Positions 56,579 through 64,000 of a DNA stretch of 64,000 nucleotides are shown one piece after another. The notes beneath the pieces are model-generated. The model saw only the letters and a program-made list of their open reading frames with translations, did no database searches and was not told the DNA's origin. This stretch comes from an uncultured Nitrosomonas sp. (GTDB lineage: Bacteria > Pseudomonadota > Gammaproteobacteria > Burkholderiales > Nitrosomonadaceae), in NCBI GenBank assembly GCA_902826115.1, contig CADEDO010000010.1:1-64000 (forward strand), read 5' to 3'. Each line of letters begins with the position of its first letter. The first letter of the stretch is position 1. The position numbers were made by a program, and so were the translations under genes.

Positions 56579-57256
56579 TTATGTCAATGGTTCGTCCCTG
56601 ATCGGCGCCTGTTCATTCACAGCATCCAGGTCAATCTCTGCGTATGCACTCACAACAAAATCTGCTTGCTCCAATTTTCCTGCATCATAAGTGGTACTGA
56701 TAGCAATACACCGCATACCGGCCCTTTTAGCCGCATCGATTCCGTGCGGTGCATCCTCAATGACCACACAGCTTTCCGGTAATGATCCCAGTTGCTGCGC
56801 TGCATACAAGAAAATATCCGGATTCGGTTTGGAGCGGTAACCTACCTTATCTAGCGTATAAATTTTGTTTTCAAACAGTGCTGAAAGATTAAGGTGCTGA
56901 TCTATAAGTTTTAGCAGATTTTGATCCATGGCTGTAGCAATACAGGTTTTGTAGCGATTGCGCACGGATGCATAAAATTGAAGAAAGCCCTCGATAAAGC
57001 AAGCATCATGCACAAAGAGTTCCCGCACGATGTCTGCACGTTCTTGCGCTAATGTTTCCGTATCCCCCTCAAACCGATAAACTTGCTTCATGACCTCCAC
57101 CCCTTCAGCAAGAGTCCGTCCGGTCAGCAAGGGTTTGATTCGATCCCGATCATAGACAAAGCCTCTGCGCTGCAGAAAAATCTCCTGTCCCTTGTCCCAA
57201 ATCGACTCGGTATCAATAACAATGCCTTCACCATCAAAGATAATCGTATCAATCAT
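56579..57256 (-). CDS. HAD hydrolase, beta-phosphoglucomutase-like, altered motif I
   Basis: 225 residues with a cap domain inserted after motif I. Motif I reads IIFDGEGIVIDTESIW: the nucleophile Asp is kept, but the usual DxD acid/base Asp is Glu (DGEG). Motif II is in CIATAMDQNLL, motif III lysine in GYRSKPNPDIFLYAA and motif IV in CVVIEDAPHGIDAA. It would act on a small phosphorylated compound; the substrate is unknown, and the Asp-to-Glu change may reduce or alter activity. Confidence 0.82.
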   Translation of the reverse strand: MIDTIIFDGEGIVIDTESIWDKGQEIFLQRRGFVYDRDRIKPLLTGRTLAEGVEVMKQVYRFEGDTETLAQERADIVRELFVHDACFIEGFLQFYASVRNRYKTCIATAMDQNLLKLIDQHLNLSALFENKIYTLDKVGYRSKPNPDIFLYAAQQLGSLPESCVVIEDAPHGIDAAKRAGMRCIAISTTYDAGKLEQADFVVSAYAEIDLDAVNEQAPIRDEPLT

Positions 57257-57365
57257 AATACCGCACTCACATTAGCATCGCTGATGCTGAAAATAGTTTC
57301 TAAAAAGAACGGACATAGCAATAAACAATGCATTGCACGCAACCTATGAATCCATCTCATCTGAT

Positions 57366-58640
57366 TTATTTTTTGGAAAATCCCTCAAGGCTGCTACTCA
57401 ACAATTCTTTGAAAGTCTTTTCACCAATAGCCCCATAAGCCAGAAGCGCAGCCAGCATCATCACCACAAAAAAGCTGAATGCCAGCAGGCTAAATTTCTC
57501 AATAATCATCAAATAAAAACCCAATCCTGAAAGCAGCATCGCAAAACCTATGATGACCGGACCAATTTTCCAGCCCGTGGATTCAATTCGAGACTCGGGA
57601 GCGCGTGCTGGAAGATCCGGATATTCCGTACCTGCGTGCTTTTGTAAAACAATCAAGGCAGACAACGCTTTGGCAGTAGCCCAGGAAAACAATCGAGGCC
57701 CATAAAATGCACCGGTATTTTCATCAATCTTGTCCTTAAGACTATGCATGGCCTCATGCGCCAATGCACTCTTTTTATCATCGAGATTTTCCGATCCCAG
57801 CAAGAGCTTCATTAATAGTGTATCGGCCATCACCATAAAGCCATAACCACCGCTCTGGCCATCCGTTGATTTTGTTTTTTGATCAATTTCTACCCATTCC
57901 TCTTGTAATCTGATGGCTTTATCAGGGTTCCGTAACAACCATTCGATCGCTTGTTTTTCCTGTTCCAAGTACCTACTTAAATGATTGTTGCGTGCACTTT
58001 GCAATACTAATGCAGCATAGAGGGTATATATGCCTTGTAAAGGCCCCGGCTCGCCGAATGAACCACGGACTTCATCCCCCCCATCATTGTAGTAAGTCTC
58101 CACCAAATGTTGCAGACTTTCTGAGATTTGACTCTGATAAGCGCCAGGATAAGCATCGTATGCGTCCAGCAAAACTGTCAGCGCAAAACAAGTGGGCATC
58201 AATGCATCTGGCTTGCCTTGCGCATAACTCCATCCTTTAGTGTTTTCATTTCTGCGTGCAAGTAACCAGATTAATGCCAATCTTACAGGATGTTCATCGA
58301 TTCCCTTGCCAGCCTTGATGAGCGCCTGGATCGCATACGAAGTACGCACCAAATCCGGAATATCAATGATTTCACCGTCCTCGCTGGTTATTTCTCGTGG
58401 CCACGAACCTGCATCCTGGCCATCTAATGTTTGATGTTTTAAAAGAAATTCAGCAGCCCCGCGCATTGAGCTGCTGCCGGCATTGCAAATCCCACTATCG
58501 ATCAGCGCGATCATAGCCTCCGCAGTATTGAGTACATTGACATGACTGCCACGGCGCTCTCCCCAGCCCCTGGATTCTTTATCCTGCTGCTGCTCCAGCC
58601 ATCGGCCCGCATGATTGATAATTTCAGTGATCTGAGTCAT
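57366..58640 (-). CDS. Alpha-toroid (prenyltransferase/terpene-cyclase-like) protein with C-terminal membrane hairpin
   Basis: 424 residues. The first 340 form repeated helix pairs of the alpha/alpha-toroid type (NTAEAMIALIDSG, VRTSYAIQALIKAG, PTCFALTVLLDAYDAYPG, SWATAKALSALIVLQKH), as in prenyltransferase and squalene-cyclase repeat proteins. The catalytic DxDD of squalene cyclases is not seen. At the C-terminus two hydrophobic segments (IGPVIIGFAMLLSGLGFYLMII and LLAFSFFVVMMLAALLAYGAI) make a membrane hairpin. The toroid may bind a ligand and the hairpin act in the membrane; this is inference. A second membrane gene lies 111 bases upstream on the same strand. Confidence 0.65.
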   Translation of the reverse strand: MTQITEIINHAGRWLEQQQDKESRGWGERRGSHVNVLNTAEAMIALIDSGICNAGSSSMRGAAEFLLKHQTLDGQDAGSWPREITSEDGEIIDIPDLVRTSYAIQALIKAGKGIDEHPVRLALIWLLARRNENTKGWSYAQGKPDALMPTCFALTVLLDAYDAYPGAYQSQISESLQHLVETYYNDGGDEVRGSFGEPGPLQGIYTLYAALVLQSARNNHLSRYLEQEKQAIEWLLRNPDKAIRLQEEWVEIDQKTKSTDGQSGGYGFMVMADTLLMKLLLGSENLDDKKSALAHEAMHSLKDKIDENTGAFYGPRLFSWATAKALSALIVLQKHAGTEYPDLPARAPESRIESTGWKIGPVIIGFAMLLSGLGFYLMIIEKFSLLAFSFFVVMMLAALLAYGAIGEKTFKELLSSSLEGFSKK

Positions 58641-58751
58641 AGGAATCCCCTCCTAAATTTCTTATTACCAGAATCGGCGCAAAGCGCTCCGCTTATTGAC
58701 GCCCTATATCTCTGCAAAGATTTATGCATGGTTACTTTGCGTCACTACGCA

Positions 58752-59720
58752 CTACCAGTCGTCGCCTTCTTCTGGCTTGCGTTCCCTGTCGAAGTCGTAT
58801 CGACCTTCGGTAACGGTCATGATATTTCTCTCTCCACCGTCCAGCACAGGCTCGTACAACCTAGCGAAACCAAATCGGTATCGATTGCCAAGTGCAATGT
58901 AGTCAACATGCCCGAAAATCCAAAGGCGCTTGCTGGAATCCTGCCTTGGACTGCTTTTCGTTATTGGGAAATTCTTCTCAAACGGGAAGTCTTCGCCTGG
59001 CACCAAGAACCCAGTATGTCTCGCCTCCCTGTCATCTGGCGGGTACGGGAATTCTGTTGACAGCAGGTCACCATGCTCCCGAATGCTGGCGTAGATTCTG
59101 GTATCGGTTACAGTGGCCGGGGTGCGCCCGAAATTCTTGACTACGACCTTGACGTAGAACTGCCGATCATCATTACGCCATTGAACTCCCGGGTCAAGAA
59201 TGCTCATCTTGACGTAGGCACGTTCAGCCAAGATCATCGCCGCAGTGTTGGCGTTGGCCGCGTCAGCAGATCGGGCTGCCTGTTGAACGCTGGATCGAGT
59301 AAGCCAGATGGTGCCAAGAAGCCCGAAGATGCCAATGGCAGAGAGGGCTACTGCCCAGCGAGTGAGAACTACCTGTTTTTCGGCGGCATCAGCGGACCGT
59401 ATCTGGGCCTTCAGGTCTTCTTGCTCACGTTGGGAAATACTGCGCTCGCGGGCTTCGGTATTCTTGGTCTCTACTTTGCTTTGGACAATACGAACGTAAA
59501 ATGGCGACTGCTCGGTGGTACTTTGGCTATTTTCGGATTGGCTGGCTGCATGACTTTCAATAACTGGACCGGGCTCGTTCATCCGCTTCGCTTCTGGTGG
59601 GGTGGCTATTACTGAGCATGGCCATGACAAAAGCCATATCAGGCAAAACAAAAGCCAACAGCCTGTTTGGATTTGGCTATTCATGGATGCGTGCATGCTA
59701 CGGCGCGTTCTGCGAGGCAT
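58752..59720 (-). CDS. Membrane-anchored protein of unknown function
   Basis: 322 residues if started at ATG 59720; ATGs at 59696 and 59684 are alternatives, and an upstream TTG at 59759 falls inside a palindrome. A hydrophobic N-terminus (GCWLLFCLIWLLSWPCSVIA) is a likely signal sequence. Next come a Ser/Glu-rich charged region with coiled-coil potential, a membrane helix (RWAVALSAIGIFGLLGTIWL, about residue 120), and a C-terminal beta-rich domain with KVVVKNFGRTPATV and IFGHVDYI. This C-terminal pattern recurs in uncharacterised proteobacterial membrane proteins. Function unknown. It seems richer in GC than most genes nearby, a possible sign of transfer. Confidence 0.7.
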   Translation of the reverse strand: MPRRTRRSMHASMNSQIQTGCWLLFCLIWLLSWPCSVIATPPEAKRMNEPGPVIESHAASQSENSQSTTEQSPFYVRIVQSKVETKNTEARERSISQREQEDLKAQIRSADAAEKQVVLTRWAVALSAIGIFGLLGTIWLTRSSVQQAARSADAANANTAAMILAERAYVKMSILDPGVQWRNDDRQFYVKVVVKNFGRTPATVTDTRIYASIREHGDLLSTEFPYPPDDREARHTGFLVPGEDFPFEKNFPITKSSPRQDSSKRLWIFGHVDYIALGNRYRFGFARLYEPVLDGGERNIMTVTEGRYDFDRERKPEEGDDW

Positions 59721-59738
59721 AGAATTAGGAATCCGAAA

Positions 59739-59758
59739 TGACGCAATATATTGCGTCA
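59739..59758. promoter_or_regulatory. Perfect 20-bp palindrome before membrane-protein gene
   Basis: TGACGCAATATATTGCGTCA reads the same on both strands. It lies 19 bases upstream of the likely ATG at 59720, where a repressor or an activator would act. A second, looser TGAC-N5-GTCA site occurs at 59807-59819. Most consistent with an operator for a dimeric regulator, none of which is encoded beside it. Confidence 0.5.
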
Positions 59759-59889
59759 AAAATAAGAGATATTATTACTAATCTAATGATTTATAAATAT
59801 TACTTATGACAATACGTCAATTTAGGTTTCAATATATCAAGCCACAAATTAGCACCTTACGTTAAGAAAATTCTGAGTAATTAGCTCAT

Positions 59890-59958
59890 GTCATTCCGAA
59901 CGCAGAGAAGAATCTTTAGTAATCAACACAATAGATTTCTCGCTATGTTCGAAATGAC
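59890..59958. repeat. Short inverted-repeat element (MITE-like)
   Basis: Two 26-base arms, 59890-59915 and 59933-59958, are imperfect complements: both ends read GTCATT(C/T)CGAAC on opposite strands. The central 17 bases are AT-rich. This type of sequence, with GTCATTCCGA at one end and its complement at the other, recurs between genes in many proteobacteria as a non-coding dispersed repeat. It follows nnrS on its downstream side. Confidence 0.6.
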
Positions 59959-59980
59959 GGTCATTTAGAGATTCCATTAA

Positions 59981-61204
59981 CTATCCCGGCTTCCCATCCA
60001 CCCTTTGCCGCCAGTAAATCGGCGCGTACTTAGCCGCCCAGAGCACAAAACAACCCAGCCAGGCAAGTCCCGCAGCCACATACAACATCGGCGCCATTGC
60101 CGGGATGAGATCCGCCAATATTCTGAGCACAGCTGCTGACTGGAAACCTAGAAACAGCAGCCAGGTCGTGTGATCCAATTCCAGTGGACGCCCTGAGTGC
60201 CCGATAGTAACGCGTGATGCCATTGCCAGTACCATGCTGGCAAAAAAACCGATTGCGAGCGCATGCAATGGCGCCAAGCCAAATAATAGATTGCCGGACA
60301 GCATATAAACCAGGCTTTGCACTGCATACAGCGTCATGGATAGGCCCAGCCAGAGAAAGGAGAAATGCAATACCGCCAGCAAGCTGACACTAAAACTGCG
60401 CAAGAATCCCCAGCGGTAGGACAAATACAATGCACAAAGCGCCAATGGAAAATCAGCCATCCATTGATAGGCTGTCATTTCCAGCCATTGCAGACCACCA
60501 TGCGCAACAATGCACGCCAGCATCAACCACAGCATCCAAAAAGGCCTGACCATGACGTAATTGTCCAGAACCCGGCTGGAGAAAAAGGGAATCATGCGAT
60601 GAGAGACGGTTAATACAATGGGTAACAGGAAGAACCAAATGCCCGCAGCACGTGAAAAATTCAGCGCGGCCGAATTCTCCGTCATCAACCATAACAAATA
60701 GGCCGCAACTCCCAGCCAACCCATGAAAAGCGCAATGCTGGTAACTTTTGCATGGCGTTTGTCCTGGTCCGGCGTATTCAGCAATATGCGGAATAATACA
60801 AATACAGCAATACTCCAACCTGCCAGCATGATGGCGACACCAGCGGTGATGAGCGTCTTGTCGACACACAAGCCGGCATAAAACAGCATTATGCCGATGG
60901 TCATCAGTAAACAGGTAGTCATGTACTCACGCGGTTTTACTTTCTCACCATTCATCCAGTTGGGATAAGTGGTAAATAAAAAGCCCAAAATAAAAAATGG
61001 GAAAAAACCATAGATCATCAGGAAAGCATGCGCCCAAGTGGGGGCAATGCTCCAGGTCGTCATTGATCCCGCAATAGCATAGCGCCCGGTCAGATCAAAC
61101 ACCCACCAAAGCAGTGTCAGCACGCCCTGCAGCGCACCGGCCAGAAATAAACTCCGATGCGGAGCCGCCGACATATGATCCCATACAGTCAATTGTGTGT
61201 TCAT
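59981..61204 (-). CDS. nnrS: NnrS family heme-copper membrane protein
   Basis: 407 residues with about twelve membrane helices throughout. HMSAAPHRSLFLAGALQGVLTLLWW at the N-terminus, LTVSHRMIPFFSSRVLDNY and APLHALAIGFFASMVLAMASRVTIGHSGRPLEL are NnrS signatures with conserved histidines. NnrS contributes to tolerance of nitric oxide and nitrosative stress in denitrifiers, which fits an organism making NO. It is a single gene between an inverted-repeat element and the divergent PHP gene. Confidence 0.93.
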   Translation of the reverse strand: MNTQLTVWDHMSAAPHRSLFLAGALQGVLTLLWWVFDLTGRYAIAGSMTTWSIAPTWAHAFLMIYGFFPFFILGFLFTTYPNWMNGEKVKPREYMTTCLLMTIGIMLFYAGLCVDKTLITAGVAIMLAGWSIAVFVLFRILLNTPDQDKRHAKVTSIALFMGWLGVAAYLLWLMTENSAALNFSRAAGIWFFLLPIVLTVSHRMIPFFSSRVLDNYVMVRPFWMLWLMLACIVAHGGLQWLEMTAYQWMADFPLALCALYLSYRWGFLRSFSVSLLAVLHFSFLWLGLSMTLYAVQSLVYMLSGNLLFGLAPLHALAIGFFASMVLAMASRVTIGHSGRPLELDHTTWLLFLGFQSAAVLRILADLIPAMAPMLYVAAGLAWLGCFVLWAAKYAPIYWRQRVDGKPG

Positions 61205-61334
61205 CCCGGTTCCTTATAAAACTATCCATTTATTCATGAATCAAACTATCCCTTTAATTATCCAACACTATCATTTCTCTTAACCCAGGTTATTTGTTAT
61301 GATGCGTGTCCTGCTCTGCGCAAATAATTGTTTC

Positions 61335-62204
61335 ATGCTCAACATAGATCTGCATTGTCATTCCACCATTTCTGATGGCCTGTTAACTCCCACCCAATTG
61401 GTAGAACGTGCCGCTATGCGGGGCGTTGAAACATTGGCCCTGACTGATCACGATGATATTGCCGGGCTTGCTGAGGCACGCAAAATAGCCGGGGCAAAAA
61501 ATATCACATTTATTAATGGCGTGGAAATATCCGTCAGTTGGCGCGGACGCACATTGCATATTGTGGGGTTGGGCATCGATCCCGAGTATACGCCACTCGT
61601 TGCAGGCTTGGCTGCTATCCGTGCAGGCCGTTCGCGACGCGCAGAGAATATTGCCGCGGAACTGGCAAAAATTGGCATCCACGGCAGCCTGGAAGGCGCT
61701 TATGCCCATGTTGGCGAGCGACGCTTGATCGGACGCACGCATTTTGCACGCTTTTTAGTTGAGCAAGGCTATGCCAAAGACGTAAAATCCGTGTTTAAAA
61801 AATACCTGATTAAAGGCAAACCGGGTTATGCTGCGCACGAATGGACGGCACTCAGCGATGCGATAGGCTGGATCTGCGGAAGCGGCGGCCGAGCGGTGAT
61901 CGCGCACCCAGGGCGCTATGATTTGGGCAAAAATGTACTGAAAGATTTACTGAATGAATTCCGTGCGCTGGGTGGAACGGGTATTGAAGTAGTCACTTCC
62001 AGCCATACTCCGGATCAGGTCAAACACTTTGCACAACATGCGCAAAATATGGATTTACTGGTTTCATGCGGCTCAGATTTTCATGGTCCGAATGAAAGCT
62101 ACTACGATTTGGGTCAATTACCGGAGCTTCCCTTGGGATGCACGCCCGTTTGGCATGATTGGGCTGAAGTGCATCAATCCAATACGACCAACTCAACCTA
62201 CTGA
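61335..62204 (+). CDS. PHP-domain phosphoesterase (YciV/RNase AM-like)
   Basis: 289 residues from ATG 61335, giving MLNIDLHCHSTISDGLLTPTQLVERAAMRG; ATGs further up (61299) add a hydrophobic 12-residue lead without support. DLHCHSTxSDG, LTDHDD, and later GSDFHGPNESYYDLG give the metal-binding His and Asp residues of the PHP family. Relatives hydrolyse 3',5'-bisphosphorylated nucleosides and trim 5' ends of RNA. Followed 46 bases later by yciO, its usual neighbour. Confidence 0.85.
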   Translation: MLNIDLHCHSTISDGLLTPTQLVERAAMRGVETLALTDHDDIAGLAEARKIAGAKNITFINGVEISVSWRGRTLHIVGLGIDPEYTPLVAGLAAIRAGRSRRAENIAAELAKIGIHGSLEGAYAHVGERRLIGRTHFARFLVEQGYAKDVKSVFKKYLIKGKPGYAAHEWTALSDAIGWICGSGGRAVIAHPGRYDLGKNVLKDLLNEFRALGGTGIEVVTSSHTPDQVKHFAQHAQNMDLLVSCGSDFHGPNESYYDLGQLPELPLGCTPVWHDWAEVHQSNTTNSTY

Positions 62205-62250
62205 CTGATAGACTGATTTAAACTCACTTAATCCAGGCATTGTCTATATC

Positions 62251-62883
62251 GTGGCACAATTCTTTTCAATTCATACCCAAACACCGCATTTACGCCTGAT
62301 CAAACAGGCTGTCGCGATTGTACGCAGCGGCGGAATCATCGTTTATCCAACGGATTCCTGCTATGCCCTAGGCTGTCATCTCGGAGATAAAGATGCCATG
62401 TCACGCATCCGCACCATCCGGCAAGTAGATGATCATCATCATTTCACGTTGGTTTGTCGAGATCTGGCGGAAATTTCAACCTATGCCAAAGTCGACAACA
62501 GTCAGTATCGATTACTCAAAGCGACAACCCCTGGCAGCTATACCTTTATTTTGCAAGCTACCAGAGAAGTGCCGCGCCGTATGCAGCACCCCAAACGCAA
62601 TACTATCGGTCTGCGCATACCGGATCACCCTGTGGTGCTGGCATTGCTGGCAGAGCTCGGCGAGCCTCTGCTCAGCTCGACATTGATATTGCCTGGAGAT
62701 GAGTTTCCGCTGAATGACGCGGAGGAAATCCGTGAACGCCTGGAACATCAGGTCGAACTGGTCATGGATGCGGGTTCCTGCGGAATCGACATGACCACCG
62801 TAATCGATTTGACAACCGATGTTCCGGCCTTGATCCGGCAGGGAAAAGGCAGCCTTGAACCCTTTGGAATCGATCATGGATAA
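62251..62883 (+). CDS. yciO: YciO (Sua5/YrdC family protein)
   Basis: 210 residues with GTG start at 62251 (MAQFFSIHTQTPHLRLIKQAV). GGIIVYPTDSCYALGC is the nucleotide/threonine-binding region of the Sua5/YrdC fold, and RRMQHPKRNTIGLRIPDH and LLSSTLILPG match YciO rather than TsaC. YciO has weak or distinct activity relative to the threonylcarbamoyl-AMP synthase, so it is not named tsaC. The site-2 protease gene starts inside its last codons, overlapping by eight bases. Confidence 0.9.
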   Translation: MAQFFSIHTQTPHLRLIKQAVAIVRSGGIIVYPTDSCYALGCHLGDKDAMSRIRTIRQVDDHHHFTLVCRDLAEISTYAKVDNSQYRLLKATTPGSYTFILQATREVPRRMQHPKRNTIGLRIPDHPVVLALLAELGEPLLSSTLILPGDEFPLNDAEEIRERLEHQVELVMDAGSCGIDMTTVIDLTTDVPALIRQGKGSLEPFGIDHG

Positions 62884-63541
62884 CATTATTCAGGGTATTG
62901 CCATTTATGCCTTACCGGTTATTTTTGCCATTACCATGCATGAAGCAGCGCACGGTTACATCGCCAAGCATTTTGGGGATTTTACTGCTTATAATGAAGG
63001 ACGCATCAGTCTTAACCCTATTCGGCATATCGATCTGGTGGGTACCATTGTCGTGCCGCTGATATTGTTTGTTCTCAGCAAGTTGACCATCGGTGCTGGA
63101 TTTTTGTTTGGCTGGGCCAAACCGGTGCCGGTAAATTTTTCTAATTTGCGCAAACCCAAGCGCGACATGCTGTGGGTGGCTGCCGCCGGCCCCGGTGCCA
63201 ATCTGCTGATGGCATTTTTTTGGGCTTTGGTGATTAAACTGGGCATTGTCATGCCCGAACATGATTTTGTAAAACCGATGGTGCTCATGGGAATCGCCGG
63301 TATCGAAATCAATGTCATCTTGATGGTGCTTAATCTGCTGCCGCTGCCGCCCCTGGATGGCGGGCGCATGGCGGTCAGTTTGCTGCCCCATCGGATTGCT
63401 TACCAGTTTGCGAAAATTGAACCTTATGGTTTTATGATATTACTGGGACTGTTATTCAGCGGCGTGCTGGGTGCTGTGATTGGACCTGCGGTTACCTGGA
63501 CAAAACTGATGATCGTATCCATTTTTGGCTTATATATCTAA
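62876..63541 (+). CDS. Site-2 protease family (M50B) membrane protein
   Basis: 221 residues from ATG 62876 (an upstream ATG at 62855 lies deep in yciO). FAITMHEAAHGYIAKHFGD has HExxH within the first membrane helix; LLPLPPLDGGRMAVSLLPH holds the Asp that is the third zinc ligand. AGPGANLLMAFFWAL is the family's conserved Asn-rich helix. Small M50B proteases without PDZ domains cut membrane substrates; the substrate here is unknown. The yciO-M50-trpS order is common in betaproteobacteria. Confidence 0.9.
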   Translation: MDNIIQGIAIYALPVIFAITMHEAAHGYIAKHFGDFTAYNEGRISLNPIRHIDLVGTIVVPLILFVLSKLTIGAGFLFGWAKPVPVNFSNLRKPKRDMLWVAAAGPGANLLMAFFWALVIKLGIVMPEHDFVKPMVLMGIAGIEINVILMVLNLLPLPPLDGGRMAVSLLPHRIAYQFAKIEPYGFMILLGLLFSGVLGAVIGPAVTWTKLMIVSIFGLYI

Positions 63542-63543
63542 CA

Positions 63544-63679
63544 GGCCGCTGAAAAACGTTTTCGAGGCAGCCGATACAAGGCAGAAACAGGCGAAAAAGC
63601 GCAGTTTATGTGTAATAAATGAGCATTTTGAGCCTGTTTTTAACACCGTAGCGGCAACGCAGATAGTTTTTCAACGGCC
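63544..63679. repeat. Intergenic inverted-repeat element
   Basis: GGCCGCTGAAAAAC (63544-63557) and GTTTTTCAACGGCC (63666-63679) are complementary at 13 of 14 positions, enclosing about 108 bases. Ends of this kind (GGCCG-TGAAAAA) are seen at non-coding repeats in betaproteobacterial intergenic DNA. It fills the gap between the protease and trpS genes. Confidence 0.6.
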
Positions 63680-63710
63680 GGCTAACAACGTTTACATTTA
63701 GGATATTAAC

Positions 63711-64000
63711 ATGTTTGCTGATCGCGTTTTATCAGGCATGCGCCCTACCGGCAGCCTGCATCTAGGACATTATCATGGCGTATTAAAAAATTGGGTGAAA
63801 CTGCAGCAGCAGTATGAATGCCTGTTTTTCGTCGCCGATTGGCATGCCTTGACGACGCATTACGATACACCGGAAATGATCGAGCAAAATGTCTGGGACA
63901 TGGTAATTGACTGGCTGGCTGCGGGCGTGGATCCATCGCAGGCAATATTGTTCATTCAATCCAAAGTACCGGCTCATGCAGAATTGTATTTGTTGCTATC
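63711..64000 (+). CDS. trpS: Tryptophanyl-tRNA synthetase, cut by window end
   Basis: The first 96 residues are present: MFADRVLSGMRPTGSLHLGHYHGVLKNW holds the HIGH-type signature (HLGH) of class I synthetases, with LFFVADWHALTTHYD and DWLAAGVDPSQAILFIQSKVPAHAELYLLL as TrpRS-specific segments. The KMSKS part lies beyond the window. AGGA about ten bases before ATG. It joins tryptophan to tRNA(Trp). Confidence 0.96.
   Translation, partial: MFADRVLSGMRPTGSLHLGHYHGVLKNWVKLQQQYECLFFVADWHALTTHYDTPEMIEQNVWDMVIDWLAAGVDPSQAILFIQSKVPAHAELYLLL

Noticed and set aside
58542..59060. 172-codon plus-strand frame
   Set aside because: It straddles two minus-strand genes antisense to both and has no recognisable domain.
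59073..59615. 180-codon frame on the plus strand
   Set aside because: It lies opposite the membrane-anchored protein gene, whose minus-strand product has a signal sequence, membrane helix and a recognisable C-terminal pattern; the plus-strand product matches nothing and follows from skewed composition.
1..64000. CRISPR array, rRNA or prophage
   Set aside because: No regularly spaced repeats, rRNA sequence, integrase or phage structural genes were seen.

Overview
The window looks like chromosome of a betaproteobacterium with moderate-to-low GC, most likely a Nitrosomonas-type ammonia oxidiser (family Nitrosomonadaceae). That assignment is inferred from gene content and order: a minor-pilin operon with PilY1, RegB/RegA, clpS-clpA, nrdR-ribD, a three-gene pnt transhydrogenase, a cysI-DUF934-cysH-cysD-cysN sulfate-assimilation cluster, NnrS and a yciO/site-2 protease/trpS block. 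No nitrification gene lies in the window, so the genus is not proven. I saw no rRNA, tRNA or CRISPR array.

Layout. 1-1740 is a patch of gene debris: a TPR-like scrap, the 3' part of an M20 amidohydrolase gene, and a second copy of the 5' end of yaaA cut off exactly at a 609-bp REP/RAYT element whose transposase has two stop codons. 1731-7118 holds a Stf0-type sulfotransferase, intact yaaA, an NTF2-like protein, a J-domain-like coiled-coil protein, rpiA and phoU. 7156-13720 (minus) is the fimT-pilV-pilW-pilX-pilY1-pilE series with ATGA start/stop overlaps. 13958-30556 carries thiO, ispH, a DAHP synthase, regBA, ribD-nrdR-glyA, clpA-clpS, a cold-shock gene, icd, a phosphoglycerate-mutase-like protein and a PAS/degenerate-EAL membrane protein. 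30647-33551 is the pnt operon. 33849-40217 joins three phosphorelay or c-di-GMP proteins with an unusual fused flavin/iron-sulfur oxidoreductase of about 1,180 residues.

40786-52611 is dominated by sulfur: cysN, cysD, an APS-reductase-type cysH, DUF934 and cysI on the minus strand, cysB divergent, and further on the overlapping cysteine synthase/serine acetyltransferase pair. Together these take sulfate to cysteine by the APS route. A cytochrome c, a DUF3293 protein, a Tim44-like protein and a GlcG-like protein lie between. 52782-59759 is the most accessory-like stretch: a SEFIR-STAND-TPR protein resembling NLR-type immune sensors, mtfA, a HAD phosphatase with an altered motif I, an alpha-toroid protein with a C-terminal membrane hairpin, and a membrane-anchored protein behind a perfect 20-bp palindrome. 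From 59890 an inverted-repeat element leads to nnrS and the PHP-yciO-site-2 protease-trpS block; trpS runs off the right edge.

The strongest candidates for undescribed biology are the SEFIR-STAND-TPR protein, the toroid/membrane pair with its operator-like palindromes, and the fused oxidoreductase among orphan signalling modules. All family assignments come from reading translated motifs; no database search was run.
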